Source: Mesocentrotus franciscanus
Taxonomy: Eukaryota; Echinodermata; Echinoidea; Camarodonta; Strongylocentrotidae
Assembly: GCA_037976565.1 (NCBI GenBank)
Contig: CP137667.1
Location: forward strand, 27,528,923 to 27,592,922
Reading direction: 5' to 3'
Length of the DNA: 64,000 bases
Positions 22,595-33,996 of this stretch are shown in pieces. Position 1 is the first letter of the stretch, and each line of letters opens with the position of its first letter. The notes beneath the pieces were generated by a model. It was not told where the DNA came from. It worked only from the letters and a program-made list of their open reading frames with translations, and made no database searches. Both the position numbers and the translations under genes were made by a program.

Positions 22595-24114
22595 CCCGGA
22601 AGCGTCTTATTTTTCGTACCACGGCGAGCCCAGATTCCTATTATATCATGAATATTCATTACGCAGGGTCGGGGAAAGTCTCGATTCTCTTGAATATTCA
22701 TGTATGATCGAGGCGGGAACTATACTAGCGTGTAGCATGCGCAGCATCGAATATCGTGTGTAACACGTTGGATTAATGGTAGGCCTATAAAACGACATAG
22801 AAAAGCAATGTCATGGTCATTTAGATAATACAGTCATAAATGCTGTGTTTAATTACTAGTAAATGCCAAAATGTCAGTATAAGATGTATAGCATATATTT
22901 CAAGCAAGAGTCTTGATAGGTAATTTATGAGTAGGCCTACTTTTCTGAGGTCAAGTTGAATCTAGTTCTTTTCATGAAGGGAAAATAATCAGTTCTGTTT
23001 GCCTTTTAAATATTACAAGCAGCTAGGTTGAATTTTGGTATTGAATATGTGATACATTATTATAAACATGAGTTAAGTTCAATTGGCATAGGTGAATTTG
23101 ATACCCTGCTTGTATAGACTAGTGACTTACTTTTGTCCCTTTGGTTACCAAGTATTGAACAATTAAGTGTGTTTATTTGATGCTTAGGATCGAAAGAAAG
23201 CAGTTATTTTAATCCGGTTGAAATTGGTGAGAACAAGTATAGCACTGTGTGTCACAAATAAATCCTTATTCGTTTAAGGCGAAAGAGTATCTTTACGAGG
23301 ATGAAGTACGTAGCTATAGAGTTTGATTTCATAAGTCATTTATTATGACAGGTACATAGTATGTGAAACGACACATCATGCAGGCACTAAAGTAATTATT
23401 CAGTGGTAATTATGCAGTTAAGTGAGCATAGATCATAGAAATAATTTAAGTGCAATATAGGCCTACACAGGTATTTATTTTTGCTAAATGTCTGTAAGTA
23501 GGCCTATTCTTGTTATTTATTTTATACAGATTGAATTGTCACTAACACCTCTAAAGAATAAAACGTCAAATCCAGTTTTATCAAATTCACCTTTGCTAAT
23601 TGAAATTAACTCATGTTTATGCTGTATCACATATTCAATACCAAAAATTCAACCTCTGCTTGTAATATTTAAACAAGCGAACCTAGAACTGATTTTTTTT
23701 CCCATTCATAAAAAGAACTAGATTCAACTGGACCTCGGAAAAGTACTCATAAATTGCCTATCAATTTAGAGAACAATCATTTTACTCTTGCTTGAATTAT
23801 GCTATATCTTGTCTGCTGACATTTTTTTTTTTTTTTTTTTGGGGCATTTATTAATAATTAAACACAGCATTTATGACTGTATTATCTAAATGACCATGAC
23901 ATTGCTTTTCTAATGTCGTTTTATACCATTAATCCAACGTGTTACACACGATATTCGATGCTGCGCATGCTACGTATGTAGGATAGTTCCCGCCTCAATC
24001 ATACATGAATATTCAAGAGAATCGAGACTTTCCCCGACCCTGCGTAATGAATATTCGTGAAATAATAGGAATCTGGGCTCGCCGTGGTACGAAAAAATAA
24101 GACGCATCCCGGAA
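22595..24114. mobile_element. 1.5-kb long inverted repeat (foldback element)
   Basis: The left arm from 22595 (CCGGAAGCGTCTTATTTTTC, GTACCACGGCGAGCCCAGAT, TGAATATTCATTACGCAGGG, CATGCGCAGCATCGAATATC) is the inverted counterpart of the right arm ending at 24114 (GATATTCGATGCTGCGCATG, ATCTGGGCTCGCCGTGGTAC). The arms are about 500 bp each with moderate divergence. The spacer is about 23110-23570 and has no protein-coding frame. An open frame at 23488-23721 falls mostly in the right arm and has no family motif. It could be a non-autonomous DNA transposon. Confidence 0.85.
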
Positions 24115-24499
24115 TAAGAAAATTACATTTTGGATTACGTAACATGCTTCTGTCATGGTCTGACATTTAAATTTATGATGCACAAGACAAGTGAACACAA
24201 GTGAACATTTTGGCGATTGTGCAATACAAAGTTTAATTCTTTTAACGTGGTTTAGGCAACGAAATAAGAATCGAGCTTTTTAAAGCAACTGGTCACACGT
24301 TTTAATAATTTCATCTTTTGCTCCCATTTACTTGTTATCTTTGAGGGAACTTTGTGATTGTTTATCATTATCTGGAAAATTGGAAAGTGTAAGTAATGAG
24401 AAAATTTAGATTTTGTAGTGCATAAGAATTGATGTTTTCTTTGAGGTTTTAAAACGATCCCTATGAAATGAAATGGACTCAATCTTACAGAGAATCACA

Positions 24500-24722
24500 C
24501 ACAGATATTGGTATCTAGGACTCCACCCACATGCGGCATGAAACATAGGTTCAAATATTCCAGCTATTTTTCGTCATATTTCGAATGTTTAGAGCATTCA
24601 TTTGAAGAGCAGTATTCTCCAGGGGACATTTCTACTATGATATTCATCCACACTGACATAAAGTTGATGAGGAAGCTCATAAATAATTATTTATCATCTT
24701 TATCGGAAATTAACTTCTCTTG
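24500..24722 (-). repeat. Dispersed repeat family G, copy 2
   Basis: In reverse complement it reads TTTATGTCAGTGTGGATGAA, ATGTCCCCTGGAGAATACTG and GAAATATGACGAAAAATAGC, matching the family. The opposite strand has an open 72-codon frame that shares GDIS.MIF..TD with the frame in 56565-56867. Confidence 0.6.
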
Positions 24723-24734
24723 TTAACAGCCGTG

Positions 24735-24860
24735 GAGTGACCACTTTTCTAAATGAAAGATTAACACTTTGAACATGCTGGAAACAGCACTATAAAGGTT
24801 GACTTTAGCATGTTCAAAGCGTTAATCTGACATTTTGAAGAAGAAAAAAAGTGGTCACTC
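24735..24860. mobile_element. 126-bp hairpin MITE
   Basis: GAGTGACCACTTTTCTAAAT pairs with AGAAAAAAAGTGGTCACTC, and GATTAACACTTTGAACATGC pairs with AGCATGTTCAAAGCGTTAAT. The loop is about 25 bp. Confidence 0.85.
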
Positions 24861-25269
24861 ATCAGCTCTTGTAAATGGTGATTTAACATTTTAATTTTTA
24901 GAGTGTTTCATACCTTTAAATCCAATACTACTACTCAAACATTGCAACACTTCGATTACTTTTGGACGCAACCAGTATCCATGTGTTCTTGGTGTGATAC
25001 TGATTACCGTGGCATTAAGTTGGTTTTCTCGTTATGTCGTAATTCGTTATGCTCGCTCGCTCGTGTTGGGCATTGACATTTTAATTGCTTTGATCATCAA
25101 CCTAGTTCCATTTTCTTTACGAATAAGAATGTAAATTCTAATCTATATTGAGGGCAGAGGCATTGCCATGTTCTTTGTTGTTGGAAACCCCAGTCACATA
25201 GCCATAACCGACTCCAGATGGACTCAAACACACTGGCCTTATTTTGACCAAAGGGGTACTATATTTCAG

Positions 25270-25560
25270 TTCATTCTATTTTTGTTTATATTCTTTTATT
25301 ATTTATTTTATTTATTTATTGTGCTTTTATTTATTTATTCATTTTCATATATATTTTTTTAATCATTCTTTTATTTTTTAAATTTATTTATTTACTTATT
25401 TATTTAGTTTAGTTATTTATTCTTTTATTAATGTAATTAATTATTCATTTATTTATTCATTTATTCATTTATTCACTAAAAAACTTGGTTAGTAATTTCT
25501 ATTCAAGCATATATTTATTTATTTATTCATTAATTTATTCAACTATTTGTATATATATTT
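25270..25560 (+). repeat. Imperfect (TTTA)n low-complexity tract
   Basis: Runs of TTTATTTATTTA interspersed with TTCA and TTTTTA. Open frames rich in F, Y, L and I across it are translations of the tract. Confidence 0.9.
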
Positions 25561-26075
25561 TATTCAGTTATTCATTAAAAAATAAAAAATTGGGAGGGAG
25601 GAGGGGGAGCTTTAATTGCTGTCGGTCTGATGTCGATGTACATGTTGGGATATATCCCCACGAGAACTGCACAAGCGCACCCCTTTCAAAGAAATCCTTG
25701 ACTGTCCTAATGACATTAGGGCCTACTATGAAATATAACGGTGCGAAGTTCTAAAGGAGGAGAACCTTTACGATGATTATGCATTTCTTGTAAAAACAGG
25801 AAAAAGGGAAATATCGAAGTCTTTGAGATCTTCAAGCATAATGTCTCGTCACTAATCCAGCTCCATGGCAGCTACATTGCTACGAAATGAAACTTTTTTT
25901 ATTTTCAAATACTACTTATACATATCTATCAAATACCCCAAATTAACATCGTCCATAAATTCACATCCTCCGTATCTATCTCCATGGAAACGGGAACAGT
26001 AGCCGTTTAGAAATGAGGGCACGTGACTTGTTTCGGATTATCCGATCATATCAGGGATAGAACGAGTTCCTTTTG

Positions 26076-26361
26076 AAAGTAGGATTCACCATGACATCAA
26101 TCAAGCTAAAGCTAGTAATTTCATGATGCTGGCGAAAGTAGAATATTACTCTTTAATAAACGAGGACATGGATACAGAAACGCGAATATTAGCCAACTTC
26201 ACACGTGAGTAAGAGAACTTTAAGTTTAATCCTGCATTAAACATTGAAGGTCTCTTTGAAATCTAATTTTAGTAGCTGATCTCACGAAATCCTACGAAAG
26301 TAGGATTCGCCATGACATTAATCAAGCTAAAGCTAGTAATTTCATGATGCTGGGGAAAGTA
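26076..26361 (+). repeat. 66-bp direct repeats flanking a ~155-bp core
   Basis: GAAAGTAGGATTCACCATGA... at 26076-26141 recurs as GAAAGTAGGATTCGCCATGA... at 26296-26361 with about three mismatches. Both copies contain AATCAAGCTAAAGCTAGTAA. The core between them (26150-26290) resembles 29362-29515, which also lies next to a SINE. The layout resembles a very small terminal-direct-repeat element, but no retroviral-type signals are seen. Confidence 0.7.
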
Positions 26362-26364
26362 TAA

Positions 26365-26520
26365 GATAATAATAATAAGAATAGTGGGTTCTTGTATAGC
26401 GCTCATTATGTCTCTCATACACTCCTGGCGCTACACGATTATTACCCCGGCTTTAGCGTGGCTGCCATTACGGCGCTCTAGCATTTCAAGGTATGCACTC
26501 CTGCCAGGTACCCATTTACT
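26365..26520 (-). mobile_element. SINE, 3' half (body and tail)
   Basis: On the minus strand it reads AAATGGGTACCTGGCAGGAG ... GGGGTAATAATCGTGTAGCG ... AGCGCTATACAAGAACCC, ending in TTATTATTATT. The words and their order match the complete SINE at 58234-58574. The tRNA head is missing. Confidence 0.75.
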
Positions 26521-27351
26521 TTATTTATTTTATTTCATTTCCAGGAACATAAAGAGTATAACAATAACAAAGAACACAAGAGAACGAATTACAATAATAA
26601 ATATTATATACCTCACTTAAGAAATCCAGCCATCTGATTGGTCGAAATTGCAGTCGTTGTTTTAACTATTCCCAAAAAATGCCAAAGCCATGTAATAGTT
26701 TTAAAAAATAGTTTTAAAATCCCGGCAAAATTCCAATTACCGGGAAATTGGTTCAGTCTTGCTGAAATACCCATTGGTTTACGTGTTAAAAACTGGTTTG
26801 AGCGAGCGCGGACACCATAAGTGTGCGAATAATCGGTCGCTAGCTTAATTTGTCAATTTTTAATACATCGTAGCGCAGACGACCGTACGGCAATCTCGAT
26901 CGTACTGAATTCCAAACAAGGCAAAAATGGCTGAAGAAACTCTCCCAAGATTTCAACTTCTTAATGATGATCAAATGCAAGACTTGATTAATTCTGCTGA
27001 CAGCAAGCACACCAATGTAAGGTCTAATAATAGTCAAATCCAGTCAGTGGAGTCCCACACATTAATTGTTGTGTACTAGAGGGTCTTGAGATCTACTGTC
27101 ATTGACATTGTACTGAGTGAGTATTAAACATTACCGCACCGCGGTAGACGTAGTCTAGACTACTTTACTTGGATGTAGAGACGTAAAGCTTGTAGCTTAT
27201 TTGCCCCTCGTCACGTTGGGTAGTCTCTGATAGTGATAGGGTGAAAACTTGAGTGGATGGGTTTTCCAGTGCCTCTCAACAACAGATTTGAATATATTAT
27301 TACTAGATCTAACACTAACTAGATTCTATGTATTTCTGCTCTTCCTGTTCT
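26521..27351. other. No gene recognised
   Basis: AT-rich with small open frames lacking motifs. The stretch at about 26620-26830 (CATCTGATTGGTCGAAATTGC...) may be a further repeat, but I cannot delimit it. Confidence 0.5.
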
Positions 27352-27650
27352 ACTAGTTGATTGGTAAGTTGACTATTTTTCGGCATATAAAAGTATTAAT
27401 GACTGCTTTAATATTCGAGAAATGGTTGTTTTTATACGCTCTCGGGAAGGTTACAATTGGGCTATTGCCCTCGGCACGCCTCGGGCAATAGCACAATTGT
27501 AACGTTCCCTTGAGCGTATAAAAACAACTATTTCTCTCAAAGCAGTCATTAATACTATACAATAACAGGAAAAAAGCCATCAACTAATGCCTGAGGATTA
27601 CCAAAAGAAACTGAGTTTCTGTAGGAGGCTCTCCTCATTAGTTGATGGTA
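27352..27650. mobile_element. Foldback element with GC-rich hairpin core
   Basis: TTAATGACTGCTTTAATATT, GTTTTTATACGCTCTCGGGA and GGGCTATTGCCC on the left are mirrored by GGGCAATAGC, GAGCGTATAAAAACAAC and AGCAGTCATTAATACTA on the right. The core is GCCCTCGGCACGCCTCGGGC. The ends are ACTAGTTGATTGG (about 27352) and CCATCAACTAATGC (27577). A further inverted end, CTCCTCATTAGTTGATGG, lies at 27631, suggesting a second, deleted copy. Confidence 0.85.
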
Positions 27651-27816
27651 TAATACTTAACTATACACAATATAGGCCTACATAAATGACATAAGATATA
27701 TATAATTAATTACGAGAAAAATGCAAAAGATAAATCATGAGATCATAAATATAAAATAATCATGTGTTGTTCAGGTCGTAAGAAGTTTAAAAAAAAAAAT
27801 GGGTGTCAATCTTGTG

Positions 27817-29340
27817 TTAAAAGGCGTTATCAATTGGTGACATAGCGCAAAATAAGTCACGAAGAGCCTTAAGAATTAGGTTTACATTTGTTTCTAAACA
27901 AAGGTCCCTGTCAGACTCGGGGATGTGTTCCCAAAGACGGGCAAAGCTGTGATAAATAGTGAACTTTAAAGCATTGCATCGGGCAAATTCATGTACAAAT
28001 AATAATCTATCTAGATTCCTTTTTCTTGGAATGGGTAGTATATGTTGAGGGATATCATACAGACAAAACAAACATTTTATTATGAAAGAGGTTGACCAGT
28101 AAATTAATCTGTTATACAACGGTGACATGTTCAAGATTGACAGGCGCTCTTCCTATGTTAGATTTTTTGCGTCATTGTATGAAAAACAGAAACGGGTGAA
28201 ACGACGCTGAACGGCTTCAAGAGCGTTAATATGATTCTTTCGATGTGGTAGCCAAACCGGAGTACCGTATTCGATAATTGGTCTACACAGAGCACAAAAA
28301 AGCCGTTTGAGTACTACTTGGTTTCTAGAATTAACAATCCTTCTGATGAAGCCAGACAGTCTTGAACATTTACTTATGACGTAATTAACATGTTTTGACC
28401 AGGAGAGGTCACGTGAAAACATAATGCCAAGATACTTATAGAATTCAACCACCTGAAGAGCTTGATCATTTACATAATATGCATCAGTGATGGCCTTCCT
28501 TGCTCTAGAAACATGCATAACTTTACATTTCAAAGTATTTAATTCCATATGATTATCATTACACCATGTGACAAGTGCATCAAGATCAGATTGGAGTTTC
28601 TCTACGTCACTCGCTTGGTTAATCGTGCGATACAAGATTGTATCATCGGCATATTGAGGTAAGGCGGAGAGAGGGAAATAACATTTGGTAAATCAGCGGT
28701 AAATAAATCAAAAAGGGCCGGGCCAATAACACTCCCTTGAGCCACCCCTGAGGTTACTGGACACCAACGGACTTCAAAAAGAACACATTGATTACGATCT
28801 GTGATAAATGAACTAATCCATTTTAATATATTTCCACATATACCAAATGAGTGTAGTTTCTTGATTAACAGTGAATGGTTAACCTTGTCAAACGCCCAGT
28901 CTAAAAATATTCGATCTAAAATTTTTGCCCATGTGTAATATAATACCGAGGCTTGTGTGGTGCACGAGCATTTGGGAACAAATCCATGCTGGCTGTCGGG
29001 AATTATCTTATTTTGTAGGGAAAATTCAAGTAATCGTTTAACAATGAGTCTTTCTAACATTTTGCAAGAAATAGAGGTTAATGAAATAGGCCTAGAGTTA
29101 GCGATCGAACTTCGTTCCCTACTTTTGTGCAGAGGAATGACATGAGCCAGTTTCCATTCACGCGGGACAGTCCCGGATTGTATACTCATATTAAACAATT
29201 TAGTAAGAATAGGGACAAAGCTTGATCTGCTAAATTTAACATGGCAGGAGAGATTCCGTCTGGTCCAGGTGGTTTTGATACCTTAAGGTTTTTAATCGCT
29301 AACAAAACATCACCTGGGTCGAGTGTATTCTTGAATATAC
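27817..29340 (-). pseudogene. Non-LTR retrotransposon (Jockey/CR1/L2-type) reverse transcriptase, 5'-truncated and frameshifted
   Basis: This is a relic of LINE ORF2. In order along the minus strand, three reading frames give recognisable reverse transcriptase blocks. The first has PPGPDGISPAMLN near 29260. The second has GTVPREWKLAHVIPLHK, RPISLTSISCKMLE, QHGFVP and then FLDWAFDKVNH, where motif A has lost several residues; it ends with SGVAQGSVIGPALF. The third has the catalytic YADD, intact but in another frame near 28645, then the thumb and C-terminal regions (KYLGIMFSRDLSWSKHV, GTPVWLPHRKNHINALEAVQRRFTR). After a stop near 28155 a fourth piece carries PRKRNLDRL and the tail ending at 27817. 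There are at least three frame breaks and no endonuclease domain, so it is 5'-truncated and dead. Superfamily placement comes from motif spacing; the exact clade is uncertain. Confidence 0.9.
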
Positions 29341-29361
29341 ATATATAATACAATATATTAT

Positions 29362-29515
29362 TTAATAAACGAGGGCACGGACTGTGTTCTATATTACTGT
29401 GGAAACAGAAATGCAAATAATAGCTATGTTTACACGAGAGTACGCGAACTTTAAGATTAGCCCTGCATTACACTTCGAGCTTCTCATCGAAATTAAATTT
29501 TCGTAGCTGATCTGA
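29362..29515 (+). repeat. Dispersed repeat related to 26150-26290
   Basis: TTTAATAAACGAGGGCACGG, ACACGAGAGTACGCGAACTT and TTCGTAGCTGATCTGA parallel TTTAATAAACGAGGACATGG, ACACGTGAGTAAGAGAACTT and TTAGTAGCTGATCTCA at 26155-26285. Both copies lie beside SINE tails. Confidence 0.65.
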
Positions 29516-29547
29516 AGCCCATGACACATGTACAACCAAGTATAGTA

Positions 29548-29732
29548 AGTGGATACCTGGTAGGATTCATTCCTTAAATGCACTGAGCGCTAAAGTCACC
29601 GGAGCTAAAGCAGAAGCAGGAGTTATAATAAACATTATCCTCTGGCTTTGAAGGCGCAATGCCATAGAGACGTTATATCATAATGTGATATGCGCTATCC
29701 AAGAACGGCATATTATTATTATTATTAATAAT
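29548..29732 (+). mobile_element. SINE, 3' half (body and tail)
   Basis: GTGGATACCTGGTAGGATTC ... GAGCGCTAAAGTCACCGGAG ... GATATGCGCTATCCAAGAAC and a (TAT/ATT)n tail follow the same order as the SINE at 58234-58574. It is diverged and headless. Confidence 0.7.
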
Positions 29733-31344
29733 TTTAAGATTATTACTAACATGACATAAAGTCGGTAATGCCGCTCGTAGCATGCATGACGCATCGTTTG
29801 CTAACGCAAGGTTGCGTCATTTCCAGACGTAAGCCTACGTCAGTGACTTATGTGTATGTGTGTGGGTGTATGTCTATTGACAGAGTGCTATGGACTAAAA
29901 TATGAATGCTAAATAAACAATGCAACCATTGCAGAGTGGTACACCGTTTTAACACATAGTCGCCTTCATATATGGCTTGTTTAGCGGAGGAAAAAACGCA
30001 GCCAAAATGATTACGCTACTAGATACAACCTGCTAATTAGTTCATAGTTCATAGTTCATTTTATTTCTTCTTTCAGAAACATTTGTACATAGGATTTCAA
30101 TAAAAAGTAACAGGAACAGCAGATTATCAACATAACAAACATAATTTGAAATGCAATATTAATATTCAACATACAACTCTTGTTATTAACAAAAGAAATT
30201 CTATAAAAAGTTACTTATGTAAGATCATGTTCTGTTCATGAAAGAAAGACGAGGCCTTATAGAAATTAGGTTTGTTAGAGCAAGGTCCCCAAACAGAATT
30301 AAGCCAATAGTTCAAACTTATCTTTCATTCTGTATTAAATGCATGTCAAAGGATATTATCAGTCATGTGTGTGCATGTGTGTGGGGTGTTTGTGGGTGTG
30401 CGCGGATTTGTGTGTATTTGCGTGATTAGTCGGACCTCATTTTGGAATTTTTTTCAGGGAATGTTTGCATCTGTGTTATCTGAAAATACATATATCTTTC
30501 GCAACGCCCCTTGTAGGCGTTCTGAAAATACAGGGTCTCACATAAACAGCATTCTCATATTACATCATTCCAGTGTACCGAAGATAGATTCATCCAGATA
30601 TGTTTGTTTGTTTTCGCCTTCCTCCTGCCCTTGTAGACAAACAATTCAAGAAGATTAGATACTCGTTTGTTATGTTCTTCTATTTCTCATAATAACAAGA
30701 CGGTTTCTGGCACAAGTTCTCGAGAACGCACTTTCATGGTTTGCAATAAGGAAAACAATTACAATAATTAGTCAAGTAAACGTTTAGTTTATTTTCATTC
30801 TTGTTTTTAATATGAAAAACAAACAATACATATTTATTTGAACTTTGACACGAGCAATTTGAAATGACACTACCCAATTTGAAAATGTACATTGTAATGG
30901 GCGAGAGGTATTGTTCTTAGTGTTGGAAATACATGTTAAAAGATCAATCTAGTGGGTCACAGAACGAAGGAGTATGCATGTAATAGGTAATGACAATGCC
31001 AACGAGTTCCCACGAAATTATTCATCTATTTATTACAGTATATTGTATGTTCGGAGCCAAAAGGGCATTGCCGCATAGACTTACACAGTGTTAACGCCCT
31101 TATGGCTCTCAACGTTCAAAATGTAAGTTTAGAGTTCTACGAGTACAATCTGCAGTGGAAAAGTTCTTCCTCCTTCACTGCATGCACGTCGCTCGTTATT
31201 TTAGTTGCTTTAAAACAACCCAATTTACTTTCTCCATGTTCAATAGATCCCTAAAATAACAGCACGCATTTAAAGAAATGTATGCCATTAAATTTATATG
31301 GCATAATAGAGAAGGGTGCTTTCTTGTCTAGATGAACATATATG
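29733..31344. other. No gene recognised
   Basis: AT-rich sequence with a triple AGTTCATAGTTCATAGTTCA near 30040 and a GTGTGTG-rich stretch near 30365-30425. Open frames lack family motifs. Confidence 0.5.
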
Positions 31345-31546
31345 TAATTTGGAGCTTCCCAGTCTTTGGTTTGTCAGTTTTGGAGGAATGGCAAAGCAGA
31401 AATTTTCCCTGAAAGAACCGCTCTTCAAATGCCCTCATAATTCGGAATGTGAAGAGAAATATCTGACAGCTCGGAGCAAACATTCATGCTCAATTTGTGC
31501 GTATCCAATATACCCGAATATGTGTATAGTGCGTGTGATTTTCTGA
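31345..31546 (+). repeat. Dispersed repeat family G, copy 3
   Basis: TTGTCAGTTTTGGAGGAATG, CTCTTCAAATGCCCTCATAA and CCAATATACCCGAATATGTG match the family. Its frame ends YPIYPNMCIVRVIF, close to SPIYPFLCEVHVIF in copy 1, so the homologous stretch is open in both. Confidence 0.55.
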
Positions 31547-31600
31547 GTGAATTTCTTTTCATTCTCATCTTAATACGTGCTACTTATCAACCTTTCCCAA

Positions 31601-31832
31601 TAGACCGGTTTACTAACATATTCAAATGTTATGCTTACTTTTTAAACAAAGGTTGTTTTGAAAACCTGAAAGCTTTCCCGAGGCTTGCCCAAGATAGCAA
31701 CAAGTAATGTAAGTAGACTGGATTCCACGTATTGTAGTTCATTAATTTAGTAACATCTTAATGAAATACCTCGTCACAAGATTCACAGAAAATAAACATC
31801 AATAAATTCGAATATGTTAGAAAACCGGTCTG
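31601..31832. mobile_element. MITE family H, copy 1
   Basis: AGACCGGTTTACTAACATAT at the left pairs with ATATGTTAGAAAACCGGTCT at the right. The interior contains TTTAAACAAAGGTTGTTTTG and AACCTGAAAGCTTTCC, which recur at 33562-33810. Confidence 0.8.
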
Positions 31833-32252
31833 TTGATCCAGAGTTTCTTTCACAATGCAATCACGTGATCAGTACTAAAGTTCAACTTTAAAACAGTATT
31901 CACGGGACACCAATGGACATAGTGTAATCGGTCATTGAAATGGCAAGAAAACAAACATTGAATCAATTTATTTATTAAAAATAAATATAAATGTCACTCT
32001 ACATAAATTTTGCACCACTGAAATTATCTGGATTGTCACTTAAATATCAACCCGTCTGCTGAGAGACAGAAGGCTTTTAGCCGATGGCAGTCGACGACTT
32101 CCTGGCTCTCAACATAACTATGAAAGATCAGTTTGACTCAAAATCAAGAAAACAAAACATGAGGTCCAAAAACTATATAACAGTAACGACGACGACAAAC
32201 AAAGACATGCATCACCCCGAATGACCAAGGCGTGTTAGGTTTGAAATAGGTC

Positions 32253-32401
32253 TGGGCCCTGTTTCATTAAACTTGTTATCAATAGCAAGTTACGATGACT
32301 GTTAAAGCTACTGAAATGGTGTCATTTGATTGGCTGAGAACAGATTTGTCACAGAAAGTTAGCATTTGATATTGAAAACAAGTTTTATGACACAGGGCCC
32401 T
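32253..32401. mobile_element. Hairpin MITE with GTTTCATTAA ends (family B), copy 2
   Basis: It starts GGGCCCTGTTTCATTAAACT and ends AAGTTTTATGACACAGGGCCC. The interior ACTGAAATGGTGTCATTTGA and TTGGCTGAGAACAGATTTGTC matches 3552-3698. Confidence 0.85.
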
Positions 32402-32994
32402 GAAGTCGTTATGACGGTGTGCCTGTGGGTTCAGTGAAGTGTTTTACATATCATTATAAAGTGGTAGAGCGGTACAACGCTGCTTGTAACACGTCAACTG
32501 AAGGGGCGACGGGAACTAGCACAAACTCATTCAAATTGGATGATGGCGGGTTGCAGATACAAAATATGTGATCCAGGAATTTACCTTTGAAGGTAAACTT
32601 GGATTCTGATAATGATGGAAATAAGTTCATAAGAGAATACAAACGAAACGTACTGTCAATGCTTTAAGGTAGAATATTAAATAATAGTGTAAGATATATC
32701 ATTGAATAGCACAGACCGTTTCAACTCTGAAACTCACATAACAGTAAACAAAACAAACAAAAAGGAAATGTTTTGAAGGATTGAAACATCCTATCCCACC
32801 TTCCATATCATTCGATTTATTGAATAGGAGCACACATGTTTTCATCGTGTAGGCATACATCAATGATCTTGAAATTCTCTTTAAAATTCCCAGAAAAAAC
32901 ACCAGAACATTTAAATTGTTAGAGTGAAATATTTCTTCACCTAACGCGGTACAACTTTTCGCCAGATTAGGCATTAGGCTGATAAATACAAACA

Positions 32995-33062
32995 TATTAT
33001 TACCCCGCCTTTGCCAAGCTACCATGGAAAGGCGCTCAAGCATTCGATGAATATCTTGCCAA
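32995..33062 (-). mobile_element. SINE fragment
   Basis: On the minus strand GGCAAGATATTCATCGAATG ... GAGCGCCTTTCCATGGTAGC ... GGCGGGGTAATA resembles part of the SINE body at 26365-26520. Confidence 0.55.
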
Positions 33063-33387
33063 AGAGATTAGTGCCTCGGCGGGACTAGTACCGCGAAGCA
33101 TCCACAGTTCAGTGATGGATTCAATAGACCACGACACCGCCTTGATTTTATTATGTTTTTACCCCTGCATTGCCCTGTATCAAGATGATGGGACACATCC
33201 TTTTATAACTTCAAAACCTGAACTAGCCATTCACGTTTCATTGACCGAGTTGCTTTCTTTCATGAATAGAATATTACAAATAAACATCTTCTTGAGGGCT
33301 CAACGCAATGGATGCAAAACCGTCGCTTCTGATGCGTCGAGCTGTTTACAAGAACGGATTACAACTTCTTGGCCCGGTGAACACCAA

Positions 33388-33536
33388 GGCTGTGTTCCAT
33401 AATTTTGTTTAAATCAATAACAAAAGGTAAATTTTGATGACAAATTTGCTCTCAGCCAAACAGGTGCCACGATTTCAGTAGCTTATAACAGTTATCGTTA
33501 CTTGTTATTGATAACACGTTTGAGGAAACCGGGCAC
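33388..33536. mobile_element. Hairpin MITE (family B), copy 3, inverted
   Basis: AATCAATAACAAAAGG, TTTGCTCTCAGCCAAACAGG and TTCAGTAGCTTATAACAGTT are the reverse complement of the family interior. The ends are degenerate (GTGTTCCATAATTTT and GAGGAAACCGGGC). Confidence 0.7.
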
Positions 33537-33561
33537 AAGTGTCATTTCACTTCCGCCAACA

Positions 33562-33810
33562 GAACGGGTTACTAACATCTTGAAACTTCAGGTGTATTTT
33601 TAAAATAAAGATCGTTCTTGACAACCTGAAAGCTTAAACAAGGCCTTGAGATCTAGCAAAGAGTTATCCCATTAACCTGCTACCAATGAATGTACTACAA
33701 AACTTGAAATCCACTCCGCATACATTACTTGTTGCTACATCGGACGAGCCTCGCGCAAGCTTTCAAGTTTTCACAAACAACCTTTGTTAAAAAAGTATGC
33801 ATATAATGAT
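33562..33810. mobile_element. MITE family H, copy 2
   Basis: AGAACGGGTTACTAACATCT and TTGACAACCTGAAAGC are mirrored by GCTTTCAAGTTTTCACAAAC and AACCTTTGTTAAAAAAGTATG. It is the nearest repeat to the 3' end of the GPCR gene, about 190 bp beyond its stop codon. Confidence 0.65.
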
Positions 33811-33996
33811 GGCAGTAGTGGGATACCGCAGTGTGCATCAGGCTCAAGACAAGTGTAATCGTCTAGTCAGTTAACGCAAAGCGCACGTAGAACATCCGAT
33901 GCGCTCAGCCCTTTACACTACTGAAGATATTTCTAAATACTTAAATTCACACACTTGAAAATGATAAATACTTAGAGAAACGACCGTTGTCCACGC

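Noticed and set aside
32699..33043. 114-codon minus-strand frame just downstream of the GPCR
   Set aside because: Its start lies in a SINE fragment and the rest has no motif.
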